From positions 3,241,501-3,305,500 of the forward strand of contig NZ_CP110854.1 of NCBI RefSeq assembly GCF_027594745.1: DNA of 64,000 nucleotides, given 5' to 3'. The notes under the pieces are model-generated. The model did no database searches. It worked only from the letters and a program-made list of their open reading frames with translations, and had not been told where the DNA came from. Position 1 is the stretch's first letter; every line of letters starts with the position of its first letter. Made by a program: the position numbers and the translations under genes. Of this stretch, positions 33,030 to 41,876 are shown one piece after another. Source of the DNA: Saprospira grandis (lineage in GTDB: Bacteria > Bacteroidota > Bacteroidia > Chitinophagales > Saprospiraceae).

Positions 33030-33413
33030 ATGAAAAAGAAAGTCTTAATTGTAGACGATTCGCTCTATATGCGTAGCCTGATCCTCAAGTCTTTTCAGGC
33101 CGCAGAAGAAGAATATGAAGTGGTTGGCCAAGCCGCCAATGGCGAACAAGCTATTGATTTGGCCATGCTCCTAGAACCCGACCTCATTACCCTAGATAAT
33201 ATTCTACCCGATATGATCGGTAGCGATATTCTAGAGGTTTTCCAAGCCGAAGAACTAAACGCCAAAGTCATTATGATTAGCGCCGTAGGCCAAGAGTCTG
33301 TTATTCAAGATTGCCTAAAATTGGGGGCCTCCGCCTATTTGGTCAAACCCTTTACCCCAGAAGAATTACTAGAGATTGCAAATAAATGCCTCAATGACCA
33401 AACTACCGAATAA
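33030..33413 (+). CDS. cheY: Chemotaxis response regulator CheY
   Basis: This 127-residue stand-alone receiver domain has acidic residues Asp9-Asp10 in LIVDDSLYM, phospho-acceptor Asp56 in LITLDNILPDMIG, Ser84 in MISAVGQE and Lys106 in LVKPFTPEELL. In flagellates CheY-P binds the motor switch; no flagellar gene is present, so the output is probably the gliding machinery or pili (inference). The sequence after Asp56 (NILPDMIGSDIL) is typical of CheY from Firmicutes and Bacteroidota. The 3' end overlaps the cheB start by 20 bases. Confidence 0.93.
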   Translation: MKKKVLIVDDSLYMRSLILKSFQAAEEEYEVVGQAANGEQAIDLAMLLEPDLITLDNILPDMIGSDILEVFQAEELNAKVIMISAVGQESVIQDCLKLGASAYLVKPFTPEELLEIANKCLNDQTTE

Positions 33414-34443
33414 GCCCAAACGCATCCTTTTGGCCGAAGATTCGGCTGTGATGCGCCAGCTGATTCGTTCTTGGTTGGGCACTAATCGAGGCTATGATAT
33501 TGTGGGCCAAGCCAGAGATGGTAAGGAGGCCGCAGAAATGGCCGCCAAATTTCAACCTGATTTGGTCCTGATGGACCTTTTTATGGGCGATTACGACGGC
33601 CTTTATGGGGTAGAGCAAATTATGAAATCAAACTGCCCTTGTCCCATTTTGTTGCTCTCTGCAGCTAGCCAAGGCGAAGAGCTTTTGCTCAAAGCCTTGG
33701 CCGCTGGGGCCACCGATGTACTGGCCAAGCCCTCTTTGCGCAATGGCAATTTGCAGCATTTTGGTCTAGAGTTGGACCAAAAAATTAAGGCGGCCCTAGC
33801 CACTAATTTGGCCCAAAAACCACAGGCTTTTGCTAGCCAAGCCAAACACTCTTTTTCAACAGATTTGCCCTACGAAATGCTATTGTTGGGCGCTTCTACT
33901 GGCGGTCCCGCCACCCTAGAGTTTATTTTGGCCCAATTGCCCGAAAATTGGCCGCTGCCTATTGTTATTGCCCAGCATATGCCGCAGGCCTTTTTGCCCG
34001 CTTTTGCCCGCCGCCTACAAAAGTTGTCGAAACTAAAGGTGAGTCTGGCCCAAAATGGAGAACGTCCAAAACCCAATCAGGTCTATTTGGCCCCTGGAGA
34101 TCATCATTTGCTCTTGCAGGGAACTCCTAATGACTACCTTTTTGCTTGGAGCCAAAGAAGACATCCCTCCTATAATTACCCCTCTGTCGATGCCCTTTTT
34201 GAGTCGGCTGCAGAGGTGATCGGAAAAACTCTTTTGGGGGTTTTGCTTACGGGAATGGGGTCCGATGGGGCCAAAGGCTTATTGGCCATTAAGGAGGCTG
34301 GCGGCTTTACGATCAACCAAGATGAAGCTAGCTCTAGCATTTATGGAATGCCCCGAGCCGCCCAACGAATAGGCGCCAGCCGAAGGGAGTTGTCTCTCTC
34401 GGCTATTCCGCCCTTTTTGGTCCAATTACTAGATATGGAGTAG
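33394..34443 (+). CDS. cheB: Chemotaxis protein-glutamate methylesterase CheB
   Basis: CheB removes methyl groups from receptor glutamates when phosphorylated by CheA. The 349-residue protein starts at an ATG inside the cheY 3' end. The receiver domain (1-125) has Glu15-Asp16 and Asp61 (VLMDLFMGDYDG). The methylesterase domain (about 160-345) has the triad Ser168 in LLGASTGGPATL, His195 in IAQHMPQAF and Asp291 in GMGSDGAKG. An earlier TTG would add six residues (LQINAS) and was judged less likely. GC-rich element E8 directly follows the stop. Confidence 0.95.
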   Translation: MTKLPNKPKRILLAEDSAVMRQLIRSWLGTNRGYDIVGQARDGKEAAEMAAKFQPDLVLMDLFMGDYDGLYGVEQIMKSNCPCPILLLSAASQGEELLLKALAAGATDVLAKPSLRNGNLQHFGLELDQKIKAALATNLAQKPQAFASQAKHSFSTDLPYEMLLLGASTGGPATLEFILAQLPENWPLPIVIAQHMPQAFLPAFARRLQKLSKLKVSLAQNGERPKPNQVYLAPGDHHLLLQGTPNDYLFAWSQRRHPSYNYPSVDALFESAAEVIGKTLLGVLLTGMGSDGAKGLLAIKEAGGFTINQDEASSSIYGMPRAAQRIGASRRELSLSAIPPFLVQLLDME

Positions 34444-34680
34444 GCGGCAAAGCCGCCCTGGCCGCAGGCCAAACGGCCTAGCGATGTGCAGCAGTGGCCA
34501 TTAGGCCAGACCCAGCCGCAGCAGGCGGCGCAGGGCCGAGCGAACAGCGAGCTGCGAAACGTAGCGCCTGCCGAAGGCGGGAGGCCCCAAAACAGCAGCG
34601 AGCTGCGGAACGACAACAAGGCCTTTAGGCCGCAGTTCGACGACCGAAGGGAGTAACCGCCCGCCGAGGCGGGAGGCCCC
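34444..34680 (-). repeat. GC-rich intergenic element E8 (type A, reverse, double end)
   Basis: It begins immediately at the cheB stop with the hairpin GGCGGCAAAGCCGCC. An inverted core GGGCCGAGCGAACAGCGAGC lies at 34533. Two GGCCCC ends lie at 34588 and 34680, a mirror image of E7, with a CGACCGAAGGGAGTAACCG module between. It separates cheB from cheA. Confidence 0.85.
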
Positions 34681-34714
34681 AAAAAAACAGTTAAACTCAG
34701 TAAAAGCAAAACAG

Positions 34715-36370
34715 TTGGAAACAGGAGATGAGTACAAGGCGATATTTTTAGCAGAAGCAGAACAGCAGCAGGCGGAACTAGAAGCCTTGTTTTTGCAGCT
34801 AGAAGCTAGTCCCGAGCGCAAAGACCTCTGGGCCCCTATTTTTAGGTTGACGCACACCCTAAAGGGGAATGCTATGGGCCTAGGTTATGAGGGCATTGCG
34901 GCGGTGAGTCATCTTTTGGAAGATTATTTTAAGGCTTTACAGGCTGGAGAATTTCCGCTTTGGCCCGATGATATTGCGCTTTTTTTGCGAAGCAGTGACC
35001 TACTTTCTGATTTAATTGCGGCCATTCGGACGGAAGAAAAACTGGCCTATAAAGGCTTTAGCACCAAGCTAAAAGTAGCCTTGCGAAAGGCTAAAAAGCG
35101 GGGAAATAGGGTGGAGGTGCTGCCTACCTCTGAAGAAAAAGAAGCGCCTAAAGAGCCCGCCGAAAACCTATCGGCTCCTCGAGATATTCGGCTTTCGGAC
35201 CATTTGAAAGTGCCCATAGAACGGCTAACGCAGCTGCTCAATTTGGTGGGAGAGCTCAGTATAGAAAAGGACCGATTGATGTTGGAAGATCAGCAGGAAA
35301 AAGGCAATGATTATCGCTTTTTGACCTTACATCGGCTGAGTACAGAGCTGCAATACCAGATTATGCAATTGCGGATGTCTGAGTTGCAGTTGCTCTTTGC
35401 CAAATATCCGAGAATCTTGAGTGATTTGTGTCGACAAACGGGCAAAAAGGCCCGCTTAGAGATTCGGGGAGGACAGACGGAGATTGACCGCAACCTTTTG
35501 CCCGTTATTGCCGATGCCTTACAACATTTGTTGCGCAATGCGATGAGTCATGGCATAGAAAAGCCAGCGGAACGCCTATTGGCGGGCAAAGAGGAAGTAG
35601 GGACATTATTGTTGCAGGCAAGGACCAATAAGGACCAGGTTGTTATTGAGTTGACTGATGATGGAGCGGGCGTAGACCGTAAAAAAATTGAGCAAAAACT
35701 CATTGAATTAGGTTGGCTAACTGCGGCCCAGCTAGCCAAATTGAGTGATGAAGAATGCTTTGAGTACCTCTTTAAATCGGGTTTTTCTTCGGCCAGTGAA
35801 TTGACCGATTTGGCGGGTAGGGGGGTGGGCCTAGATGCGGTTCGGAATGCCCTACAATCTTTGGGGGGCAAACTGAGTTTGTCCACTGTTTTAGGTAAAG
35901 GAAGTACCTTTTGTTTGCAAATGCCTTACTCTATGGCCATGCGCACCGTGCTCCTTTTTGAGCAAGATGGACAAAGCTTTGCCCTGCCTATTGATATGGC
36001 GGATTTGGTCTTGAGCATTAGGCGCAAATCTTTAGAGTGGGTGGGCCAGAACTGGATGTGCAACTATGAGGGCGACTTTTATCCGATTCGGGCTTTGGCC
36101 CAGGTATTTGGGCAAAAAAAAGAAGGCATAGCCGAGCTAGATGCAGAGGCGGAGCTTCAGCTCTTACTTTTGCATTATGGAGGTCAGCGAATGGCCCTTT
36201 GGGTAGATCGTTTGCAGCAACAAAAAGAGATTTTTGAACGCAAATTAGCTCCTCCCTTAGACCAGCATCCTTTGTTTAGACGAGCTGCGATTTTGGGCAA
36301 TGGCGAAGTTTGTTTGCTATTGACCATAGACACACTATTTGAGGACTTCAAGCGAGAACGGGATGCGTAA
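34715..36370 (+). CDS. cheA: Chemotaxis histidine kinase CheA (TTG start, no P2 domain)
   Basis: CheA autophosphorylates and passes phosphate to CheY and CheB. In 551 residues: P1 HPt domain (about 1-110) with His47 in FRLTHTLKGNAMG; a short charged linker (about 120-165) where P2 would be; P3 dimerisation (about 170-230); P4 ATPase with N box HLLRNAMSHGIE, G1 TDDGAGVD, G2 AGRGVGLDAV and GKGSTFCLQMP; and a P5 CheW-like domain (about 400-545). The start is read as TTG because no in-frame ATG precedes His47 and the next in-frame Met would remove that histidine. Lack of P2 means no dedicated CheY-docking domain. Confidence 0.92.
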   Translation: METGDEYKAIFLAEAEQQQAELEALFLQLEASPERKDLWAPIFRLTHTLKGNAMGLGYEGIAAVSHLLEDYFKALQAGEFPLWPDDIALFLRSSDLLSDLIAAIRTEEKLAYKGFSTKLKVALRKAKKRGNRVEVLPTSEEKEAPKEPAENLSAPRDIRLSDHLKVPIERLTQLLNLVGELSIEKDRLMLEDQQEKGNDYRFLTLHRLSTELQYQIMQLRMSELQLLFAKYPRILSDLCRQTGKKARLEIRGGQTEIDRNLLPVIADALQHLLRNAMSHGIEKPAERLLAGKEEVGTLLLQARTNKDQVVIELTDDGAGVDRKKIEQKLIELGWLTAAQLAKLSDEECFEYLFKSGFSSASELTDLAGRGVGLDAVRNALQSLGGKLSLSTVLGKGSTFCLQMPYSMAMRTVLLFEQDGQSFALPIDMADLVLSIRRKSLEWVGQNWMCNYEGDFYPIRALAQVFGQKKEGIAELDAEAELQLLLLHYGGQRMALWVDRLQQQKEIFERKLAPPLDQHPLFRRAAILGNGEVCLLLTIDTLFEDFKRERDA

Positions 36371-36851
36371 ACAAGAAGAATTTAGTCAGTTGCTATTGGC
36401 TGCTGTACCCAAAATGCTGGAGCTTTTGCAGAGCTATAGTGGGAAAAAGGTAAACTACTTGGGCATAGACTGCCTGGACCAACTTCCGGAGGAGGGGAGT
36501 TGTTGGCAAACCCAGCTGAAAGGCCCAATTGTAGGCGCATCTTTCTTGCTCATTCCTCAGGCTTGGAAACAAGCCATTTTGGCCCAAGCAGGGGCGGCCG
36601 TCCCTGCCGAAATGGAAGAAGCCTTTTTTCTCGAACTGGACAACATCCTTTCGGGGAATTTTTTGGCCAGCTTTGCCGACTATTATGAGGGCTTAATTTA
36701 TGGTTTACCCCCAGTATTTAAAGACTGGAAAGAGATAAGCGCCGAGAGTTGGTCTTTTCGCTTATCTTTTAGCGCAGAGGGCATCCCCAAGCCGGTCTGT
36801 ATTTATTGGACCGTAGCTGGGGAACAGCTACCCAAAAATAGGATAAAATAA
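36363..36851 (+). CDS. CheC/CheX-type chemotaxis phosphatase
   Basis: The 162-residue protein starts inside the cheA 3' end (8-base overlap) and lies 3 bp before cheR. It carries the CheC/CheX active-site pattern E-x2-N-x22-P exactly: Glu91 and Asn94 in FFLELDNILSG, then Pro117 in YGLPPVF. The Asp/Ser four residues before the Glu is replaced by Ala. Only one such motif is present, as in CheX. Family members dephosphorylate CheY-P. No cheD partner is in the window, in line with a CheX-like role. The low overall similarity makes it easy to miss. Confidence 0.78.
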   Translation: MRKQEEFSQLLLAAVPKMLELLQSYSGKKVNYLGIDCLDQLPEEGSCWQTQLKGPIVGASFLLIPQAWKQAILAQAGAAVPAEMEEAFFLELDNILSGNFLASFADYYEGLIYGLPPVFKDWKEISAESWSFRLSFSAEGIPKPVCIYWTVAGEQLPKNRIK

Positions 36852-36854
36852 GCC

Positions 36855-37697
36855 ATGAAGTTTTCTACACCTGCGCCAGCTAGCGATGAAGAACTAGCTG
36901 CTTTTATTTCTGCAGTTAAACAGCGTTTTGGTATGGATTTTAGCGGATATGAAGCAAAATCCTTAAAACGAGGACTTTCTCGCCTGATGCTGCGTTATGA
37001 TTATACCCTACTCACACAGCTTTGGGGACATATTTTGAAGGACCGCCAAATGATTCAACATTATGTAGATGAGTTGATGGTCAATTTAACGGCCTTCTTC
37101 AGAAATCCAGAGCTCTGGCGAGGATTAAGAGATGAACTCTTGCCAGAGTTTAAGTCTAGAAGGTCCATGAAGGTTTGGCATGCAGGCTGTTCCTCTGGCG
37201 AAGAAGCCTACAGTATGGCGATTTTGCTCAAAGAGAGCTACTTTTTGCAACAGGCCGAAATTTGGGCCTCTGATCTTAGCCAGAAAATGCTGGATCGAGC
37301 AAAAAAGGGCTGCTATTATAGCAGTAGCCAAGGCCGCTTTTTTAAAAACTATGAAGAGTTTAGCCCTCGCAATAGGGCCAAAGCTTACGTTACTTTAACA
37401 GAAGACCAAAAGGACTTCTGTATGCACCCTAACTTGAAGAAGAAGATTAACTTTTTTCAACACAATCTTGTCCAAGACGATTACCCCCAAGATTTCGACT
37501 TGATTTTGTGCCGCAATGTCATGATTTACTTTGACGAGCGGCTCAAAATGAACAGCCTCAAGCGTTTTCATCAAAGCCTCAAGCCAAATGGCTATTTGAT
37601 TATTGGCTATTATGATGTACTCCCCAAAGCTGGACAAGATTATTTTGAACCCTATTGCTTGAGCCGTCGAATTTATAAAAAGAAGGAATTATTATGA
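36855..37697 (+). CDS. cheR: Chemotaxis methyltransferase CheR
   Basis: CheR transfers methyl groups from S-adenosylmethionine to receptor glutamates. The 280-residue protein has the N-terminal helical domain (about 12-75), the MVNLTAFFRNPELW motif (Arg83 and neighbours), SAM-binding motif I WHAGCSSGEEAYSMA (about 108-122) and the catalytic-side motif FDLILCRNVMIYFDE followed by LKPNGYLIIG. All key positions are intact. It ends with a four-base overlap (ATGA) with a diverged paralog, the next gene, and follows the CheX-like phosphatase gene by 3 bp. Confidence 0.94.
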   Translation: MKFSTPAPASDEELAAFISAVKQRFGMDFSGYEAKSLKRGLSRLMLRYDYTLLTQLWGHILKDRQMIQHYVDELMVNLTAFFRNPELWRGLRDELLPEFKSRRSMKVWHAGCSSGEEAYSMAILLKESYFLQQAEIWASDLSQKMLDRAKKGCYYSSSQGRFFKNYEEFSPRNRAKAYVTLTEDQKDFCMHPNLKKKINFFQHNLVQDDYPQDFDLILCRNVMIYFDERLKMNSLKRFHQSLKPNGYLIIGYYDVLPKAGQDYFEPYCLSRRIYKKKELL

Positions 37698-38476
37698 TGG
37701 TAAGAACCGAAGAAATTGACTCTCTGCTTTCTGGTTTGGCCAATAAATTTGGTGCAGACTTTAAAGGCTATTCCCCAAGTTTTCTAAATGAAAGAGTAGA
37801 GTTGCTGATGGAAGAAGAACAGATTAACTCTATTTTTTCGCTTTGGAGCCAAATTTTGCGCAATGCCGATTTGGGCCAAAAAACAATTCGCTTTTTGCAG
37901 GCTAGAGATAATAGCTTTTTTCATACCCTTTCTCAATGGCGACACTTTAAGCAGTTGCTAGAAGAAAAAGCAAGCGGAAATCTGCATATTTTGTATATGC
38001 AAGTAGGAAGGGGCGAGGGCCTGCACAGTTTGGTCCTTTTGCTAGAGGAAATGGGGCTGTCGGCTAAGATTGAGGCCACAGATGTAGACCCTAGCCTTTT
38101 GAAAATTGCCAAAAAAGCAGCGTATACAGATTTAGACAAACAGTTGGCGACTAAGTTTCTAGCGCTATTTCCAAATGGAAATTATAAAAAGTATCTGAGT
38201 AGCTCTAGCCCCAACCGTCTTAGCTCGCGTTATCAGAAAAACTTGAGCTATAGCAGCCGAAATTTCTGCAAGATGGTCCCTAGCCGAAATAAATATGATC
38301 TCATTATTTGTTCGGAGGTGATTAAACGCTATGATGAACAAAACCGAAAAAAGATTTTAGACCATTGCTATACTGGCCTGAAGAAAAACGGCCTGCTTTG
38401 TCTAGGTCTCCAAGATCAAATTACGGATGAAGCGGATTTTATGCCTTTGGGCATGGGGATCTTTCAAGCGAAGTAA
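37694..38476 (+). CDS. Degenerate CheR paralog (probably non-catalytic)
   Basis: The 260-residue protein aligns by eye with the preceding CheR along its length but has lost key motifs. The FFRNPELW motif reads FFHTLSQW. SAM motif I GCSSGEEAYS reads QVGRGEGLHS, with the two serines and one Glu lost. The CRNVMIYFDE motif reads CSEVIKRYDE. The final LKPNGYLIIG reads LKKNGLLCLG. It is translationally coupled to cheR (ATGA overlap), so it is under selection as a protein and not a decaying pseudogene. It could bind receptors or CheR without methylating. A strong terminator follows. Confidence 0.85.
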   Translation: MMVRTEEIDSLLSGLANKFGADFKGYSPSFLNERVELLMEEEQINSIFSLWSQILRNADLGQKTIRFLQARDNSFFHTLSQWRHFKQLLEEKASGNLHILYMQVGRGEGLHSLVLLLEEMGLSAKIEATDVDPSLLKIAKKAAYTDLDKQLATKFLALFPNGNYKKYLSSSSPNRLSSRYQKNLSYSSRNFCKMVPSRNKYDLIICSEVIKRYDEQNRKKILDHCYTGLKKNGLLCLGLQDQITDEADFMPLGMGIFQAK

Positions 38477-38498
38477 TTGGTCCAAAAGGAGCAGGCGC

Positions 38499-38534
38499 AG
38501 CCGCCAAGGAAAAATTCCTTGGCGGCTTTTTTTT
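38499..38534 (+). terminator. Strong terminator at the end of the chemotaxis operon
   Basis: A 13-bp perfect stem AGCCGCCAAGGAA/TTCCTTGGCGGCT with a 3-base loop runs into TTTTTTTG. It closes the cheA-cheX-cheR-cheR2 transcript. Confidence 0.92.
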
Positions 38535-38535
38535 G

Positions 38536-38693
38536 CAGGGCCGAGCGAAGCGAGGCCTTGCCGCGCCCAAAGGGCGCAGCCGGCCTAGGGGCCTGTAAGG
38601 GGGCCGCGCAGCGGCAGACCAAGGGCGAAGCCCGCAGGGCCGAGCAGACTTGCGAGCCCTGCAAGGGCCCGGCCGCCGAAGGCGGCAGGCCCC
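38536..38693 (-). repeat. GC-rich intergenic element E9 (type A-like, reverse)
   Basis: It follows the terminator directly, with an inverted core GGGCCGAGCAGACTTGCGAG at 38637. It ends in CCGCCGAAGGCGGCAGGCCCC. No gene is visible in the remaining 120 bases before the TonB-dependent receptor. Confidence 0.8.
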
Positions 38694-38817
38694 AAAAAAT
38701 CAAAACAGAAAAAGGGACAAAGAAAAACAGTTCTGTATCTTGCGAACTAGGCCCTAGCTACGTTGATAAAAAGTATGGGCCGCCAATGCGCTCTTTCTCT
38801 CTGCACAAAAATAAATT

Positions 38818-41451
38818 ATGTCTCGCTTAATATTTTTCTTTTTCTTCTTGGCTTCGCTCCCCTTATTGGCCCAAAAAGGCCGACTCATCGGCCAATTGAC
38901 CGATGCGCAAACAGGAGAGCCGCTGCCCTCGGCTTCTATCAGTGTGTACCTCAATGATGAACTGCTCATTGGGCTGGTGACGGATATGGATGGCCGATAT
39001 GACCTGAGTTTGCCCGCTGGTCCTCGGCTCAAACTCATGGCTAGTTATCTGGGTTTTCAACGTTATGAGAAGCGAGGCCTGCGCCTAAAAGAGGAGGAAG
39101 TTTTGCGCCTAGATATTGCCCTGCAAACGTTGGATGATGCCGTTCCAGAGGTGATCGTAGAGTCGTTTTCGGATAAGGAAGCAGATGCTTTGCGGGTGTC
39201 TAGAGAGGATATTCAGAATATTCCAACGACTACAATGAGCCTAGAGTCGGTGCTTCTGTATACGGCCGTAGGGGTGGCGAATCGCAACGAATTTTCTTCT
39301 CAATACTCGGTGCGAGGTGGAAATTATGATGAAAACCTGGTCTATGTCAATGGCTTTGAGATCTATCGCCCACTGCTTATTCGATCGGGCCAACAGGAGG
39401 GCCTGAGCTTTCCCAATCCCGATATGCTCGACGAATTGGCCTTTTCTTCTGGGGGCTTTAAGGCTGAGTATGGCGAGAAAATGTCTTCGGTCTTAGATGT
39501 CCGCTATCGCCGCCCTAGCCGCTTTGAGGCCAGAGCAAGCGGGAGTTTATTGGGCGGATCGCTCTATTTGGGGGGCAGAACAGAGGGAAATAAAGCCCTG
39601 ACTTATACGGTGGGCGCCCGCTATAAAACGACCCAGTATTTATTGTCGAGCCTAGATATTAAGGGGGAGTATGTACCCCGATTTTTAGACCTGCAGACCG
39701 ATTTGATCTATGATTTGGGCAAAAACTGGCAAATAGAAGCCATCGGAAATTATAATACGGCCCAATTTCAACTGATTCCCGAAGAATCGGCTAGCACAAG
39801 CGGCTTATACAATTATGCGATACGCCTCAGCTCGCTTTTTGAGGGCCAAGAAATTTCTAGCTTTAATACCTATATGATGGGGACCGCCCTAGCCTATAGC
39901 GGAGAGCTGAAGGTCAAAACGGTTCCAGAAAAAAAGCTGACCATTCAAGAAAATAGCCGCCACCGCATCTTATTTTCCAACTACCAATCGCAAGAGGATG
40001 AACGCATTGATGTGATCAATAATTATCGCTTGGAGGAGGTGGAAACTGGCCTTGGCGCCGATAACTTTGGCGATGTGGTGGGCACTTTGGCCTATGGCGA
40101 AACCCATCAATATGCCCGAAACTACCTGACTGCCAATGTGATTCAGGCCAAATATGTGGGCGCTTATAGCCATGAGCGCTTCAATGACTCGACTTTTACC
40201 GAGAGTAAACAGCTCTTAAAATGGGGCCTGACCTATAAAAATGAGTTTATCCGTGATGATCTAAAGGAATGGACCAGCTTCGATTCTTTGGGCTATACCC
40301 TCCCTTTTGATACGACGGCCATGCCTATTTTTGAATACATTCGGACCGATACGCAGCTATTGACGCATCGCTTTTCGGCCTTTCTACAAAATACTTGGGA
40401 GTATAAAAATGATCAACACTTTTTGCGGACCACCCTCGGCCTAAGGGCCAGTTATTGGAGCCTGAACGAAGAGTTTTTGCTGGCTCCCCGCTTTCAGCTT
40501 TATTATAGCCCCCTTTCGCAGCATCATGCCATGAGCGATACGGCCCATTGGAGCAAGGATTTAACCTTTAAATTGGCCGCCGGGGCCTATCATCAACCGC
40601 CTTTTTATCGGGAGTTGAGGAATTTGGAGGGCGAAATCAATACTTCGGTCCGCGCACAGAAATCCGTGCATATTTTGGGCGGTGTCGTTTGGGATTTTAG
40701 CTGGTATAAGCGCAAATTTAAGCTGATTTCAGAGCTTTATTATAAGCATCAATGGGACCTAATTCCCTATGATGTAGACAATGTTCGGATTCGCTATTAT
40801 GGCGATAATTTGGCCAAGGGCTATGTTACGGGCTGGGATTTTCGCCTCAATGGCGAGCTGGTCAAGGGCCTAGAATCATGGGTTAATTTCTCTTTGTTGC
40901 GCGCCCGCGAAAGCTTTAATGGCGTAGCGCATAAGGTCTATACCCTAGAGGGCCAAACTGTCGATACTAGCAGTGTGGATTATGTCTCTAAACCCACCGA
41001 TCAGCTCTTCATTTTCTCCATGTATTTTCAAGATGAGCTGCCTGGCGCCGAGTGGTTCAAGGTCAATTTGGCCTTTACCTTGGGTAGCGGCATGCACTAT
41101 GGGGTGCCCAAAGACAATATTGTGGCCCGAAACCTCTATCGCTATTCGCCTTATCATCGCATCGATATTGGCTTTAGTCTCTCGCTTTGGGACCGCGCCA
41201 AAAAGGCCCAAGAAGCCTATAAAGACAAGAATTTATCTCTGGCTATGGCCGAACAAGCCCTCAAAAAAGATAGCAAAAATCCCTTCCGCTACCTGCGCTC
41301 AGCCTGGCTCAGCCTAGAGGTTTTCAACCTGATGGCGGTGGGCAATGTGGCCTCCAATACCTGGGTCAAGGATTTTACAAATACCAGCTATGCTATCCCC
41401 AATTATCTCTCTTCTCGCCGCGTGAACCTGCGCTTTCGTCTAGATTTTTAA
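38818..41451 (+). CDS. TonB-dependent outer-membrane receptor with carboxypeptidase-like N-terminal domain
   Basis: This 877-residue receptor has the signal peptide MSRLIFFFFFLASLPLLAQ and then a carboxypeptidase-regulatory-like beta-sandwich (about 20-105; GQLTDAQTGEPLPSASISVY). The plug domain (about 115-230) has YSVRGGNYDENLVYVNGFE, and a 22-strand-type barrel ends in VNLRFRLDF with terminal Phe. This layout is that of SusC-related and CirA-like transporters in Bacteroidota. No SusD gene follows, so a substrate other than glycans (metal chelate, vitamin or peptide) is likely. The plug motif lacks the extended SusC signature. The gene stands alone between two GC-rich elements. Confidence 0.93.
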   Translation: MSRLIFFFFFLASLPLLAQKGRLIGQLTDAQTGEPLPSASISVYLNDELLIGLVTDMDGRYDLSLPAGPRLKLMASYLGFQRYEKRGLRLKEEEVLRLDIALQTLDDAVPEVIVESFSDKEADALRVSREDIQNIPTTTMSLESVLLYTAVGVANRNEFSSQYSVRGGNYDENLVYVNGFEIYRPLLIRSGQQEGLSFPNPDMLDELAFSSGGFKAEYGEKMSSVLDVRYRRPSRFEARASGSLLGGSLYLGGRTEGNKALTYTVGARYKTTQYLLSSLDIKGEYVPRFLDLQTDLIYDLGKNWQIEAIGNYNTAQFQLIPEESASTSGLYNYAIRLSSLFEGQEISSFNTYMMGTALAYSGELKVKTVPEKKLTIQENSRHRILFSNYQSQEDERIDVINNYRLEEVETGLGADNFGDVVGTLAYGETHQYARNYLTANVIQAKYVGAYSHERFNDSTFTESKQLLKWGLTYKNEFIRDDLKEWTSFDSLGYTLPFDTTAMPIFEYIRTDTQLLTHRFSAFLQNTWEYKNDQHFLRTTLGLRASYWSLNEEFLLAPRFQLYYSPLSQHHAMSDTAHWSKDLTFKLAAGAYHQPPFYRELRNLEGEINTSVRAQKSVHILGGVVWDFSWYKRKFKLISELYYKHQWDLIPYDVDNVRIRYYGDNLAKGYVTGWDFRLNGELVKGLESWVNFSLLRARESFNGVAHKVYTLEGQTVDTSSVDYVSKPTDQLFIFSMYFQDELPGAEWFKVNLAFTLGSGMHYGVPKDNIVARNLYRYSPYHRIDIGFSLSLWDRAKKAQEAYKDKNLSLAMAEQALKKDSKNPFRYLRSAWLSLEVFNLMAVGNVASNTWVKDFTNTSYAIPNYLSSRRVNLRFRLDF

Positions 41452-41459
41452 TGGGTTTT

Positions 41460-41680
41460 GGGGCGTTACTCCTTTCAGTCGTCGGCGCTACGGTTACTCC
41501 CTTTGGTCGTCGAACTGCGGACTAAAGTCCTTGTTGTCAGGGCTCGCTGCTGTTTTGGGGCCTCCGCTGCGGCTTCGCCTTGCGGCGCTACGTTTCGCAG
41601 CTCGCAGGTCTGCTCGGCCCTTCGCCGCCTAGGGCGGCTTGGTCTGGCCCTGCGGGCCACTGCTGCACATCGCTAGGCCG
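41460..41680 (+). repeat. GC-rich intergenic element E10 (type A, double start)
   Basis: GGGG starts lie at 41460 and 41557. The core GCTCGCAGGTCTGCTCGGCC is at 41600, and it ends CACATCGCTAGGCC. Two CGGTTACTCCC(T/C)TTGGTCG-type modules are present. It begins within 10 bases of the TonB-receptor stop. Confidence 0.85.
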
Positions 41681-41722
41681 CTCAACAGTTATGTTTTAGC
41701 TGGCTCTCCTGCTTCGGCCCCC

Positions 41723-41757
41723 AAAAGGCGCAAAACTTAGGTTTTGCGCCTTTTTTT
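41723..41757 (+). terminator. Strong terminator after the TonB-dependent receptor gene
   Basis: A 14-bp perfect stem AAAAGGCGCAAAAC/GTTTTGCGCCTTTT with a TTAG loop is followed by more T. It lies downstream of element E10, so E10 is probably transcribed as part of the receptor mRNA 3' region. Confidence 0.9.
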
Positions 41758-41876
41758 AGGGCTATGGCAGAAGCCATTCTTTATATTACTAAAGGTTTTG
41801 TTAAAGTTATTTACAACTGAACTTATTCAAAGAGCTAGGAAATGACCTTTTTAGTATGGTTAATAATGCAGTAGAC

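Noticed and set aside
37694..38476. Second cheR as a pseudogene
   Set aside because: The frame is full length, has a coupled start and good codon composition; only catalytic motifs have changed.
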